Shown: positions 18,740 to 27,437, counted from the first letter of the stretch. The stretch: 37,950 nt of DNA from Altererythrobacter sp. KTW20L (GCF_023501975.1 NZ_JAMFLH010000017.1:1-37950); one strand, 5' to 3'. Numbers and translations: made by a program. Notes: a model not told the origin generated them from the letters alone.

Positions 18740-19555
18740 ATGCCCGCTGAAGTGAACCTTTCCCAAGGCAGTGCGACCCTGCGCCAGCGAGCCCAGGCCC
18801 TGGTCGAAACGCGGCGTTTCGAACATGCGATCACCGCCGTGATCGTGGTCAATGCCATCGGGCTGGGGCTGGAGACATCGCCAGACATGATGGCCCGTTT
18901 CGGCGATGCCATCCGCCTGGTCGATCGTGCCGCCATTGCCATCTTCGTGGTCGAGCTGGCGCTGAAGCTGTTTGCCTACCGCCTGCGCTTCTTCCGCAAT
19001 GGCTGGAATGTGTTCGATTTCGTGATTGTCAGTGTCGCGCTGGTGCCTGCCTCGCAGCAATTTGCCGTCCTGCGTGCGCTGCGCATCCTGCGGGCCTTGC
19101 GACTGGTGTCGGTAGTGCCGAGCATGCGCAAGGTCATCGTCGGGCTGTTCAGCGCCATTCCCAGTATCGGCACCGTGATCGTCATGTTGTCGCTGCTGTT
19201 CTATATCAGCGCGGTGATGGCGACCAAGCTGTTCGGCGCGGCCTTCCCCGAATGGTTCGGGAGTTTCGGCGCGAGCCTCTATTCCCTGTTCCAGATCATG
19301 ACGCTGGAAAGCTGGTCGATGGGCATTGTCCGACCGGTGATGGAGGAGTTCCCCCATGCCTGGGCCTTCTTTGTGCCCTTCATCCTGCTGACCAGCTTTA
19401 TCGTCCTGAACCTGTTTATCGGTGTGATCGTGAACGCCATGTCCGAAGCGACCGATGAAGAGGCCCATGACGAGCGCGAAGAAATCCTGCGCGAATTGCG
19501 AGCCTTGGGCGACGAAGTAAGGGCACTCCGCGCGGCAACAGAAAAGGACGGTTGA
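18740..19555 (+). CDS. Voltage-gated sodium channel (NaChBac/NavAb type)
   Basis: A 271-residue one-domain ion channel that assembles as a tetramer in the inner membrane. S1 at about 28-46, S2 at 62-80, S3 at 90-106, S4 with Arg112, Arg115, Arg118 and Arg121 at three-residue steps, S5 at 140-165. The selectivity filter is TLESWS (188-193), identical to NavAb at the key TLESWS residues, which indicates Na+ selectivity. S6 is at 212-236, followed by an acidic neck and a coiled-coil helix (245-268) that usually holds the tetramer. The ATG has only a distant AGGA, so translation may be weak. No functional link to the lig genes is apparent. Confidence 0.93.
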   Translation: MPAEVNLSQGSATLRQRAQALVETRRFEHAITAVIVVNAIGLGLETSPDMMARFGDAIRLVDRAAIAIFVVELALKLFAYRLRFFRNGWNVFDFVIVSVALVPASQQFAVLRALRILRALRLVSVVPSMRKVIVGLFSAIPSIGTVIVMLSLLFYISAVMATKLFGAAFPEWFGSFGASLYSLFQIMTLESWSMGIVRPVMEEFPHAWAFFVPFILLTSFIVLNLFIGVIVNAMSEATDEEAHDEREEILRELRALGDEVRALRAATEKDG

Positions 19556-19577
19556 GCCTGCCTGTCCGGCGGGTCCG

Positions 19578-19754
19578 TCAAGGTGGCGGCTGCCGCCCTC
19601 GCCAGGCTCGCCAGCACCATCCGGTCCCCAGCACCGCACAGCCGCCCAGCAGAACGGCGCCCGCGGCCATGGCGATTGCCATGCCCAGCGCACCGAAGAT
19701 TGCCAGGATCAGCTGGACCAGGAAATCGAGAATGCCGCGCATGACCGGGACCAT
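19578..19754 (-). CDS. Possible small membrane protein (58 residues)
   Basis: A short frame from ATG at 19754 (or 19742) to TGA at 19578. It has one long hydrophobic segment (LDFLVQLILAIFGALGMAI and on to LLGGCAVLG, about residues 9-43) and a basic Trp/Arg-rich tail (WRAWRGRQPPP). Third codon positions are strongly G/C, like real genes here. No Shine-Dalgarno is visible and the start lies inside a 28-bp perfect palindrome, so expression is uncertain. Lies 59 bp downstream of the transaldolase gene on the same strand and tail-to-tail with the channel gene. Confidence 0.4.
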   Translation of the reverse strand: MVPVMRGILDFLVQLILAIFGALGMAIAMAAGAVLLGGCAVLGTGWCWRAWRGRQPPP

Positions 19755-19771
19755 GCGCGCATGGTCCCGGT
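19744..19771. repeat. 28-bp perfect palindrome
   Basis: ACCGGGACCATGCG followed directly by its reverse complement. It sits between the channel and transaldolase genes, 43 bp past the transaldolase stop, so it could be a bidirectional terminator stem (no U-tract) or the operator of the small frame beside it. Confidence 0.6.
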
Positions 19772-19813
19772 GCTACAACGCTTTCGCGGTGAACGGATGA
19801 GGCGTTAAGAGCC

Positions 19814-21010
19814 TTAGCCCTCCATCACCATGCGGACGAAATCGACCGTCTGGCGGGTGGCGAGGGCGAATTCGCCGGCGGTGGCCTGGAAGCTGCCAAA
19901 CTGGGCGAACTCTTCCGGCTTCTGCGCTTCGAATTCGTAAGCCTTGCGGAAGCTCGGCAGCTTCATCAGCTTTTCTATGCTCTTCGGGTTCGGCTCACGC
20001 TCGATCGCCTTGGGATCGAAAGTCAGCTCGTCCTCCACTTCCATGCAGCCGAGGATGTAGCTCGGCGGGCAGGTATAGACCATGTCCGAACCGGCGAAGT
20101 CCTCGATGTGGCGCGACACGATCTTGCCGTTGTCGTCCTTTTCCACCCGCATCGAACACTGCAGCATCTTGGAGGGGTGGTTGATCGACTTGCCGAACCA
20201 GTAGGCGCGCTTGAGCACGGCTTCCTCGCCGTCGCGGATTTCCATCATGGAAAGGTCGATGCCGCGCAGCTTGGCTTCGCGCTGCCAGTCGCTGAGCTGG
20301 CCCAGCCGGCTCGACATGTGGGTGATGACGCTGCGATAGCGCGACAGGTCCACGCCTGCGGCACGGGCGCGCTGGAGGCCGGCGGTGACCGCCGCCATGC
20401 AGCGCGAATACTGCGACACGGTGAAGCTGGTGGTGTTGTTGGTGGAAATGCCGCGCGCGGTCAGCTCCTCCAGCACCTCGTAGCCTTCCTTGGAACCGGG
20501 CAGCTTGACCATCACGTTGGGACCCTGCTCGGCAATAGACAGGCCCTGTTCCAGCATCCGGTCGCCATCGGTCACGAAGCGCGGATCGACCTGGCCGGAC
20601 AGCATGCCGTACTTGCCGTCGGTTGCGTCATAGACCTTGCGGATGGCGCTCGCGCCCTTCTTCACCAGGTCGAGGTACATCGCCCAATAGATGCCTTCGA
20701 CATCCATGCCGGGGTTCTTGGCCGCGATCATCTTGATCTCGGCGCGCCACAGTTCCGGAGCCAGCTGGATCGCCTGGAGCGACAGGGGCGGGTTGGTGGT
20801 CACGCCGCGGAAGCCCATCTGGCCGCTCTCGTGGATCGTGCCGGCATCGTACAGGCGGGTGAGCTGCTCTTTCCATTCGGCGCGCTTGGCTTCGGGAGCC
20901 TTGGCCAGCGTTTCTTCCTTCCAGCTCGGATAGATCAGCGGCGACGAATCCCACCAGATTTCGGCTTCGGGATTGGTTTCGGCCAGCTTTTCGAGGACGT
21001 GCTTGGACAT
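19814..21010 (-). CDS. Transaldolase-family protein
   Basis: A 398-residue class I aldolase of the transaldolase family, presumably cytoplasmic. Features: GVTTNPPLSLQAI (69-81), the Schiff-base Lys169 in MVKLPGSKEG, NNTTSFTVSQYSRCM and SSRLGQL. It is longer than the usual transaldolase (about 320) or the small F6P aldolase type, and has an extended C-terminal region with KSINHPSKMLQCSMRV. It may transfer dihydroxyacetone units in pentose phosphate metabolism or act on another sugar phosphate. AGGAGA lies 6 bases before the ATG. Stands alone, with a divergent gene about 175 bp upstream. Confidence 0.85.
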   Translation of the reverse strand: MSKHVLEKLAETNPEAEIWWDSSPLIYPSWKEETLAKAPEAKRAEWKEQLTRLYDAGTIHESGQMGFRGVTTNPPLSLQAIQLAPELWRAEIKMIAAKNPGMDVEGIYWAMYLDLVKKGASAIRKVYDATDGKYGMLSGQVDPRFVTDGDRMLEQGLSIAEQGPNVMVKLPGSKEGYEVLEELTARGISTNNTTSFTVSQYSRCMAAVTAGLQRARAAGVDLSRYRSVITHMSSRLGQLSDWQREAKLRGIDLSMMEIRDGEEAVLKRAYWFGKSINHPSKMLQCSMRVEKDDNGKIVSRHIEDFAGSDMVYTCPPSYILGCMEVEDELTFDPKAIEREPNPKSIEKLMKLPSFRKAYEFEAQKPEEFAQFGSFQATAGEFALATRQTVDFVRMVMEG

Positions 21011-21050
21011 GGGTTTCTCCTGCGGGGCGCGGACGGACTCGCGCCGGTTC

Positions 21051-21175
21051 GATCATGCGCCGGTCCCCTAGCGCAATTGTGCGCCCCGGATAACCCCTCT
21101 GTGCGATCATGCGCCAAGACTGCGACAAAACATTACCAAAACCATTATTCCGTTCGATTATGAATACACTATAGT
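21051..21175. promoter_or_regulatory. Divergent promoter region with an 11-bp direct repeat
   Basis: GATCATGCGCC occurs at 21051-21061 and 21105-21115, 54 bp apart, between the transaldolase and the secreted unknown. A -10-like TATAGT lies at 21170-21175 reading rightward. No clear -35. The repeats may bind a regulator; nothing more can be said. Confidence 0.35.
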
Positions 21176-21183
21176 AGAAGCCT

Positions 21184-22107
21184 CTGACAAAGCTGGCTCT
21201 CATTCGAATTTTTGTTGCCGCCACGGCAGCCTTGATTGCAACGCCGGTCGCTGCCCAAGCTCCTGCGTCTGCTGCCCCTCCTGCCGCGACTGAGGCCGGC
21301 CAGGACGAGATCATCGTCCGACGCGGCCGACCGGAAGACGTCTCGCGGGGCCAGGTTCAGCGTCAGGCGCGGGACATTACTGCCACCCAGGATGTCTACC
21401 ATACGCCATTGGCGCGTTTCGAAGGTTTCCTGTGCCCGGGGATCTTGGGCCTGCAGGTCGAATCGGCAATGTTGATGATTGACCGCATCCGTGACAATGC
21501 CCGAAGCCTCGGCATTCGCCTGCAGGAAGACGGGTGCGCGCCCAACTTCATCATCGCATTCGTGGAGGACAGTCAGTCTGCCATGCAGGGCCTGATGGAC
21601 AGCAATTCCGGTATGTTCCTATACGTCCAGCCGGAAGAGCGCCGCCGCCTGCTCGCGCCCGGGCCGGTACATATCTACACCAGTGTCGAATTGCGCACCC
21701 GCGACGGGATCCCGATCTCGATGGAGCGGACCAACGCGGGGCCGCCAGTCTCGCAGCAAGCCATGGCCCACTCGCGAATCTATACCTCGACCCGGCGCGA
21801 TATCGCTTCTGTGTTCGTGCTCTATGACAGGGATACGGTGCGCGGCATGTCGCTCAGCCAGTTGGCGGACTATGCTACCATGCGCGGACTGGCGCAGACA
21901 GAGCCAGCGGGGGATCTGACAATGAATTCGATCCTCAATCTGTTCAACCCGACCGGACCATACCCCGATGAGTTGACCGACTTCGACCGCGCTTACCTCA
22001 ACTCCGTGTACGACTGGATTCCCAACCTCCCGGCGATGGCGAAGATCGGCAACGTCAATCGCGAACTTAACCGACTCGCCGCAGCCGCAGAGAGGCCGGA
22101 GGAATAA
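21184..22107 (+). CDS. Secreted protein of unknown function (unusual start)
   Basis: About 290-307 residues; family not recognised. The first canonical start is TTG at 21232, but it would cut a signal peptide in half. Reading upstream in frame to CTG at 21184 gives a full one: two basic residues, hydrophobic core FVAATAALIAT and cleavage at VAA-QA. So CTG initiation, or a leaderless message from the TATAGT box just upstream, is plausible. The mature protein has SAMLMIDRIRDNARSLG, FIIAFVEDSQSAM and VHIYTSVELRTRDG, and two conserved-looking Cys. Probably periplasmic; no catalytic motif seen. Confidence 0.7.
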   Translation: MTKLALIRIFVAATAALIATPVAAQAPASAAPPAATEAGQDEIIVRRGRPEDVSRGQVQRQARDITATQDVYHTPLARFEGFLCPGILGLQVESAMLMIDRIRDNARSLGIRLQEDGCAPNFIIAFVEDSQSAMQGLMDSNSGMFLYVQPEERRRLLAPGPVHIYTSVELRTRDGIPISMERTNAGPPVSQQAMAHSRIYTSTRRDIASVFVLYDRDTVRGMSLSQLADYATMRGLAQTEPAGDLTMNSILNLFNPTGPYPDELTDFDRAYLNSVYDWIPNLPAMAKIGNVNRELNRLAAAAERPEE

Positions 22108-22133
22108 GTCCTTCGGCGTTGTAGGGGCAGAAT

Positions 22134-23081
22134 TCAGACTTTCTGCACGGTAAAGCGGCCGTGCTTGCGGAAGCGCACCATCCACTTGTCGAGGAACAGC
22201 GACAGCGGGCGCGGGGTCACGCCCAGCTTGTCGATCCCCGGCAGGGTGCCTGTGGCGACATTTCCGGCCTTCAGCATGGCCCACTGGTCGGATGACATCG
22301 GCGTGCCGGGCAGGGCGGCAAACAGGGCTGACCCCGCATCGGGCACCGGCACCAGCAGGCGCCGGCGACCCTGGGCCGCGGCAATGGCGCGATGCAGTTC
22401 CATCATGGTCACCACGTCGGGCCCGGCCAGTTCATAGGTCTTGCCCCCGTGGCTGGCGGGATCTTCCAGCGCATTGGCGGCGGCAGCGGCGACATCGTTC
22501 ACCCACACCGGCTGCAATTTCGCTTCGGGTCCGAATACCGGCAGGGCAGGCATCATCGAAACCAGCCCGGCGAACATCTGCACGAACTGGTCATCCGCCC
22601 CGAATATCACCGATGGGCGCAGGATGGTGGCCTGGGGGAATGCCTCTGTCACGAGCTGCTCGCCCAGCGCCTTGGTCGAGGCATAGGTGCCGTCGCTCGC
22701 CGGATCGGCCGACAGGCTGGAGAGATAGACGAAAGCCTCGGCGCCGCCTGCCTTCGCCGCCTCGGCCGCAATGCGCGCGCCTTCGGCGTGGAGCTGCTGC
22801 TGGCCCTTGCCGAAGGTGCCGACCAGCCACACCACAGCGTGCGCGCCCTGCACGGCGGCGCGGATGGAATCCGCGCTGTTCGCGTTGCATGGCATGAACT
22901 GCAATTGGCCGAGGTTGGCGAGCGGCTTCAGCGCCATGGCCTTGTGCGGATTGCGCGCCGCGACCCGCAGCCGCGCGCCGCGCTGCAGCAGGTCCTGCGC
23001 CAGGTGGCGACCGACGAACCCGTTGCCGCCGATCAGTACGACCAGCTCGTTGTCCAGCTTGCTGTGCGGCGAATTGCCCAT
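22134..23081 (-). CDS. NDUFA9-like NAD(P)-binding protein (extended/atypical SDR)
   Basis: A 315-residue atypical SDR related to the complex I NDUFA9 subunit. Cofactor motif IGGNGFVG (17-24), then AARNPHKA, AVVWLVGTFG, YLSSLSADPASDGTYASTKALGE with the YxxxK-like segment and ILRPSVIFG. In alphaproteobacteria these proteins are linked to quinone or respiratory-complex functions. Start ATG at 23081 is chosen because MGNSPHSKLDNE leads directly into the Rossmann strand; a longer frame adds a Cys-rich tail without resemblance. Tail-to-tail with the secreted unknown (26 bp). Confidence 0.85.
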   Translation of the reverse strand: MGNSPHSKLDNELVVLIGGNGFVGRHLAQDLLQRGARLRVAARNPHKAMALKPLANLGQLQFMPCNANSADSIRAAVQGAHAVVWLVGTFGKGQQQLHAEGARIAAEAAKAGGAEAFVYLSSLSADPASDGTYASTKALGEQLVTEAFPQATILRPSVIFGADDQFVQMFAGLVSMMPALPVFGPEAKLQPVWVNDVAAAAANALEDPASHGGKTYELAGPDVVTMMELHRAIAAAQGRRRLLVPVPDAGSALFAALPGTPMSSDQWAMLKAGNVATGTLPGIDKLGVTPRPLSLFLDKWMVRFRKHGRFTVQKV

Positions 23082-23299
23082 TGCCAACCTATCGTTCGAG
23101 TAACGCCGAGGCTCCTGACCTCGCCATGGCCCTAAGCACATCGGCGCAGGCGGGGCAATATTGGCCCGAGCCCTGCAGCCACAATAGCTACCACAATCGC
23201 ACGCCACCCTCACCATTCGCGTTGACAAGCCATACCCCGGTTCGCTAGTGGCCCGCGCCTACCCGGCAGCACGGCAACGATGTCCATGCTGCTTCCGGT

Positions 23300-23386
23300 G
23301 CCCAGATGGCGGAATTGGTAGACGCACCAGCTTCAGGTGCTGGCGCTCGCAAGGGCGTGGAGGTTCGAGTCCTCTTCTGGGCACCA
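23300..23386 (+). tRNA. tRNA-Leu (anticodon CAG)
   Basis: 87 nt. Acceptor stem GCCCAGA / TCTGGGC pairs perfectly; discriminator A at 23383 and encoded CCA at 23384-23386. Anticodon stem CCAGC / GCTGG closes the loop TTCAGGT with CAG at 23334-23336. A long variable arm (GCGCTCGCAAGGGCGT region) marks a class II leucine tRNA, and the T-loop reads TTCGAGT. Its 3' end serves as an integration site (see the repeat at 26084). Confidence 0.96.
23369..23386 (+). repeat. att site, tRNA-Leu 3' end copy 1
   Basis: GTCCTCTTCTGGGCACCA, the last 18 bases of tRNA-Leu, is repeated exactly and in the same orientation at 26084-26101. Such repeats of a tRNA 3' end bound DNA inserted by a tyrosine integrase. 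Confidence 0.85.
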
Positions 23387-23507
23387 ACACTTTCGAGAAC
23401 CTAGGGTTTCCGCGCTTTGCGCGTGAAATCCGTTGTTTACGGACGCTTCGCGGCACAAAGAGGCGGTACAAAGCGCCTCTCGCTAGGGGCGTTCTACCGT
23501 GGGCATT

Positions 23508-23969
23508 ATGACCAAGCATCTTCAGCGCGACCTCCGCACGGGACGACTATCGTACCGCCGTGTTTATCCGGTGGAGTTGCGCCCGTTCATTCCACAGCAG
23601 CCGCGCGAGCTGAAGCGATCCCTCGGAGCGAAGTCACTTCAGGACCGCGAGGCGGCACTTCGCTACGCGCTGATCAACGATGAGTTTGAGAGGAACGTCC
23701 GCGCCGCTAGGCTGAAGTCAGAGGGTGGAACTCGTCCACTCACTGGTTCTGACGTGGAGTTCTTAACGCGAACCCATGCGCATCGGCTCCGCAAATGCCT
23801 GACCGATACCCATTTCGATCAGACCGACGCGGCGCGAGAGTGGCTTGGCGCTTCCGCGTGGCGCTTCGCTCCCTTCAGCTTCATGGACGATGCAGGAGCC
23901 GAGCAGGCGGGTAGCGGGCACGATGTAACTGGGGTCGCCGTTCCCGTCTTGGAACTGCTCATAGGCTGA
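23508..23969 (+). pseudogene. Truncated integrase (DUF6538-type N-terminus)
   Basis: About 75 residues from ATG at 23508 resemble the N-terminal arm-binding part of tyrosine integrases with DUF6538: RRVYPVELRPFIPQQPRELKRSLG, then DREAALRYALINDEFERNV. After roughly residue 85-100 the resemblance ends and the frame runs antisense through the 3' end of the methylase gene until a stop at 23969. The core-binding and catalytic (R-HxxR-Y) domains are absent, so it cannot recombine DNA. Sits 121 bp downstream of the tRNA, the usual place for an integrase. GTG at 23499 is an alternative start. Confidence 0.7.
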
Positions 23970-25880
23970 CATCACTTCTGCGATCTCTTGCGTGGCCAAC
24001 CTACGCAGTTCAGCATCACTTGCTCTGGGGCGCTGGCGTTTCGGATCGTCGTTGCCCACAAACTGGCACGGATACATAAAGACGGGTGGGTTTTCCTGCG
24101 CGGGCGAGGTGCGCCGCTCCAAGATAACGTATGAGGTCTTCACTCGCGCGTTAGACCGCTGGAAGGCGTCGCCCGGGAGGGACACTACCGCCCTGATGAG
24201 GAACCACTGCCGAAGCTTATCGCGGAACCATGAGTACTTGTCGCCGCTGAGAATGCCATCGTCGAGCACGGTGATCATTCGACCGCCCGGCTTCAGCAGC
24301 CGAGCGTATCGTTCGATGAACAGTAGGACTGACCTAACCGACCCGTCTTCCGTCGCCCGCTCGCGTCCTATTTCATAGGTGTCTAGCATGCGCCGCTCTT
24401 CGGGCGTTGAGCGATCCAATGCTTTCGCAAACGGGGGGTTCGTAACGACCACGTCGAAAGGACTGCTCGCGAAGAGTTCCCGCAGCTCATCCTTTTCGTT
24501 GATGATTTCCGGCGGGTCTGTGTCTGCATCGTTCAACGCCGGGTCCAAGGCGTTGAGGTGGAAGATACGAGTGCCGCCATCTCCGTGCAAATACATGTTC
24601 AGCCGAGCAATTCGGGCCAGGATGGGAGCGTTGGCAACGTCAACTCCCACGATGGCCTCGTTCGCAATTCTGTGCTTGATCTCCAGCTTCCTGTCAGGCG
24701 CGAGATCGGCCCGAGCGTCGACCTTCGCCCACATGTCGGCGAGAACGTCGATCAAAAACCCGCCCGTGCCGCAACAAGCGTCGAGGATCAGGTCGGTGTG
24801 CCTCTCCCCGTCCGGCCCCCGGGCATCGGCCTTCAACTGCGCGAGTTTAACCCCCAGCTTCACCAGACTTCGTGGAGTGAAAAACTGGCCTAGGTCCTTG
24901 CCCCGCATGGTGGCGTTGAGGAAGGTCTCGAACAGCCTTCCATTAAGGTCAGCGTCGATACCGAAGAGGAAGAGCGGCTCCAAGCGCTTCACCACTCCTT
25001 GGATGGTCTCCGGGTTGAGGCTTATCCTTGCGCCTTCGGGGAATATGCGTTTCCGGGTTCCACGGGCTATGTCCCGCTCCATGTCGTCCATGAAGCGACG
25101 GAATAGGATGTCACTCACCGGATTGGCAGCGTTCGCCTCGTTTTGGGTGATCCATCCGAGTGAGAATTGGACTTCGCCAGCCGGTATCTCGAACTCATCC
25201 TGTTCAAGTGCTTCAGGGTGATTGTCTCGGATGCGCCGGTCGGACAGCAGCTTCAATGAGATGAGCTTGACGAACTCGGAGAAGGCATCGGACTGACTGA
25301 TGTTGTCTTTCCGATAGATGTGCTGGTGGCACCAGCTGAAGGCAGCGTTGACATCAGCAATCGATGGCCTCTGCATCGACAGGGTTTCGGCAGAAGCCTG
25401 ATCACCGGCTACGATGTTTTCCCGGCTCAGGAGGCTTCTCAGTTCATCGAATTGTGCGTTGCCGTCAGTGAGGCTCGTGAACGGCAAGGTGAAGAGGGGC
25501 CTGTTTCTGTCAACGTGATAGACGCGTGTTTCGGTGGCGTTCGTCAGCAGGTAGTGCCGCACTGGACGCTCTCCAGCCCGATCCCCGTTTAGTAGAACGG
25601 CGTAGGCGCGTGCTTGCCACTGGTGCTGGTCGAGATCGGTATTCGGCTCCTTCGCCTCGACAATGCATCGCACCGCGCCGCCAACTAACAAGGCGAAGTC
25701 CGGCCGATAGCGTTCCTGAGGGTGCCCTCTCATCCCCCCAACGGTGAGGGTTGCTAGACTGTCCTTGGGCCGTATCTCGTGGTCGGAGAACCCAAGGTCC
25801 TCCAGCATCCGCCGGACCAAGTTCTGCTCGACATCGGCCTCATTCAGAAGCGCATCATACGAGCAATACTTGTTCTGCAT
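23763..25880 (-). CDS. Restriction endonuclease-N6-adenine methylase fusion (type I/IIG-like), 3' end probably truncated
   Basis: 705 residues. N-terminal nuclease domain of HsdR_N type with a PD-ExK core: RPDF (Asp61) and EAK (Glu75, Lys77). Then a helical HsdM_N-like part (about 170-320) and an N6-adenine methylase domain: GQFFTPRSLV (331-340), SAM motif DACCGTGG (367-374), catalytic NPPF (481-484). Both catalytic centres look intact. After VPATRLLG (about 640) family resemblance stops; a specificity domain or HsdS partner is missing, and the end runs antisense through the integrase fragment. GAGAGGA supports the ATG at 25880. With no target-recognition region, activity is doubtful. Confidence 0.8.
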   Translation of the reverse strand: MQNKYCSYDALLNEADVEQNLVRRMLEDLGFSDHEIRPKDSLATLTVGGMRGHPQERYRPDFALLVGGAVRCIVEAKEPNTDLDQHQWQARAYAVLLNGDRAGERPVRHYLLTNATETRVYHVDRNRPLFTLPFTSLTDGNAQFDELRSLLSRENIVAGDQASAETLSMQRPSIADVNAAFSWCHQHIYRKDNISQSDAFSEFVKLISLKLLSDRRIRDNHPEALEQDEFEIPAGEVQFSLGWITQNEANAANPVSDILFRRFMDDMERDIARGTRKRIFPEGARISLNPETIQGVVKRLEPLFLFGIDADLNGRLFETFLNATMRGKDLGQFFTPRSLVKLGVKLAQLKADARGPDGERHTDLILDACCGTGGFLIDVLADMWAKVDARADLAPDRKLEIKHRIANEAIVGVDVANAPILARIARLNMYLHGDGGTRIFHLNALDPALNDADTDPPEIINEKDELRELFASSPFDVVVTNPPFAKALDRSTPEERRMLDTYEIGRERATEDGSVRSVLLFIERYARLLKPGGRMITVLDDGILSGDKYSWFRDKLRQWFLIRAVVSLPGDAFQRSNARVKTSYVILERRTSPAQENPPVFMYPCQFVGNDDPKRQRPRASDAELRRLATQEIAEVMSAYEQFQDGNGDPSYIVPATRLLGSCIVHEAEGSEAPRGSAKPLSRRVGLIEMGIGQAFAEPMRMGSR

Positions 25881-26083
25881 ACAGTCCTCTCCCATTCGGT
25901 CACGTGGTCCTAACGGGGTAAAGGGCCTAGTGAAAGGGGCATCTCCCCGAGCGCTCAAGTCCTTCTGTCTTAGCGATTACGGGCTCTCCGCGCTTGCCCG
26001 AGGTACAAAGTGACGGTACATTGGCGCGAGCGAGGCAGTACGGAAACAGCAGAGTTCCGCCAGTTTTGGGAGGGGGGTTCCCC

Positions 26084-26101
26084 GTCCTCTTCTGGGCACC
26101 A
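26084..26101 (+). repeat. att site, tRNA-Leu 3' end copy 2
   Basis: Exact 18-bp copy of 23369-23386 including CCA. The preceding GGGGGTTC loosely resembles the tRNA T-arm, so the original shared region was longer. It marks the right end of the small element and the left border of whatever the next integrase brought in. Confidence 0.85.
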
Positions 26102-26267
26102 TTTGTTCTTCCCTTGTTCTCTCAGATTTTCTAAAAAAACGGCGGAAATCCAAGGGAATCGGCCCTGGATGTGTCCCGGATCGTGCCTCTTGATTTCGGG
26201 ACGTTTTGGTGCGTTTTGCGGGCCTTTTGCGGGCTTTTGCAAGATTCGCCGATGAAAAGGCCCGCAC

Positions 26268-26955
26268 ATGGCTTTGACCGAAAACCGGATTCGCTTGCTC
26301 AAGGCAAAGGACAAACCGTACAAAATTACCGACTATCGCGGTCTCTATCTCGAGGTCACTCCGTCCGGCGGCAAGCTGTGGCGATTCCGCTATCGCGTGG
26401 GCAATGTCGAGAAGAAGCTTGCAATCGGACCCTATCCCGAAATCAGCCTGAAACAGGCGCGGGAAGCAACCCATGGAGCGCGCCATCTCGTCGCATCCGG
26501 AGGAGATCCTGCGCTTGAAAAACGCAAGCTGAAAACCAGGCAAAGCTTCCTTGCTGCCCAGACCTTCGAAGCGATTGCACGCGAGTACATTGACCAGATG
26601 ATGGTGCAGAACGGCCTGGCCGAAGCAACCCTGATCAAGGCCAACTACTTCCTCGACCAGCTTGCCCCTGCAATCGGCAAACGCCCGATCGACGAGATCG
26701 AGCCATTCGAAGTCCTAGCACCGCTCAAGAAACTGGAAGCACTGGGCAAGCACGAGACTGCCAAGAAGTGCCGTTCGTTCGCCGGGCGGGTGTTCCGCTA
26801 TGCTGCGGCGACAACGCGATGCCACGACGATCCGACAATCATGTTGAAGGGGGCCTTGGTGAAACCCCGGGCCAAGCACTATGCCGCCATCCTCGAGCCC
26901 AGGGAACTCGGCGGCCTACTCAGGTCGATCGACCAATACACCGGCTATCCAACCC
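26268..26955 (+). pseudogene. P4-type tyrosine integrase, truncated by inserted sequence
   Basis: The first about 229 residues match P4-like integrases: DUF4102 N-terminal domain (ENRIRLLKAKDKPYKITD, GLYLEVTPSGGKLWRFRYR, IGPYPEISLKQAR) and core-binding domain (FEAIAREYIDQM to SFAGRVFRYAAATTRC), ending at LEPRELGGLLRSIDQYTGYP. The catalytic half (R, HxxR, Y) is missing; the frame continues without stop into unrelated and then IS1595-like residues up to 27500. Starts at ATG 26268 with AAAGG eight bases before, 167 bp past the att repeat, which is the normal place for a P4 integrase at a tRNA. Upstream GCGGGC-CTTTTGC repeats may be arm sites. Confidence 0.8.
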
Positions 26956-27311
26956 CCTTCGCGGAAGGCAGCGTCGTCGATATTCGCCTGGAAAGACTGG
27001 GAGGCATCCGCGTCATCGGCCGATCGAAAACTCAAACTGTGAACGTCCTGTTCCTGTCAGATGGATTCCGCGTCACGTCGGTGGTGGTCCTCGGGAAGCC
27101 TCGACGCCACATCCTTAGCGGCATTCTCGCCAACCTTGCTGCAAACCGGACGGGATGCGTAACAACCTGCTACCTGACCTACCGGGCATCGTCCGAATGG
27201 GGATCGCGTTCGCCACTGGCCCGATTCAGGCCCGAGTACTTCCTTGAACACGATGACCGGGCAGACCTCATCTCCGGTCTGAACGGCTATTGCAGAAAAC
27301 CCCTCAATTTC

Positions 27312-27437
27312 CACTACCGCCGCGTCAATCGCGAGAACCTGTGGTCCTATCTGAAGGAGTTCGAGTTCCGCTTCAATCGACGGCACAATTCCGAGAACAT
27401 CTTCCGGGACCTTGTTTCGCAATTTCCGGACCTCAGC
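27312..27437 (+). pseudogene. Remnant of an IS1595-family transposase C-terminus
   Basis: In the same open frame as the broken integrase, about 42 residues read YRRVNRENLWSYLKEF, then FRFNRRHNSENIF. This parallels the end of the intact transposase 0.9 kb downstream (YRQMSIVNLPALLGEVEF, RYNRRQSPVSIF) and the usual end of ISXO2-like DDE domains. The remainder of that transposase is gone, so an older, different IS1595 copy was present here. Confidence 0.65.

Larger units (their letters stand above)
23369..26101. mobile_element. Small degenerate integrative element at tRNA-Leu
   Basis: 2.7 kb bounded by 18-bp direct repeats of the tRNA 3' end. It contains only a 5' integrase fragment and, convergent to it, a restriction-modification gene that appears to lack its 3' end. 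A deletion through the middle of a larger element would explain both. A second integrase gene begins 167 bp beyond the right repeat, so the site has been used at least twice. Confidence 0.75.
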
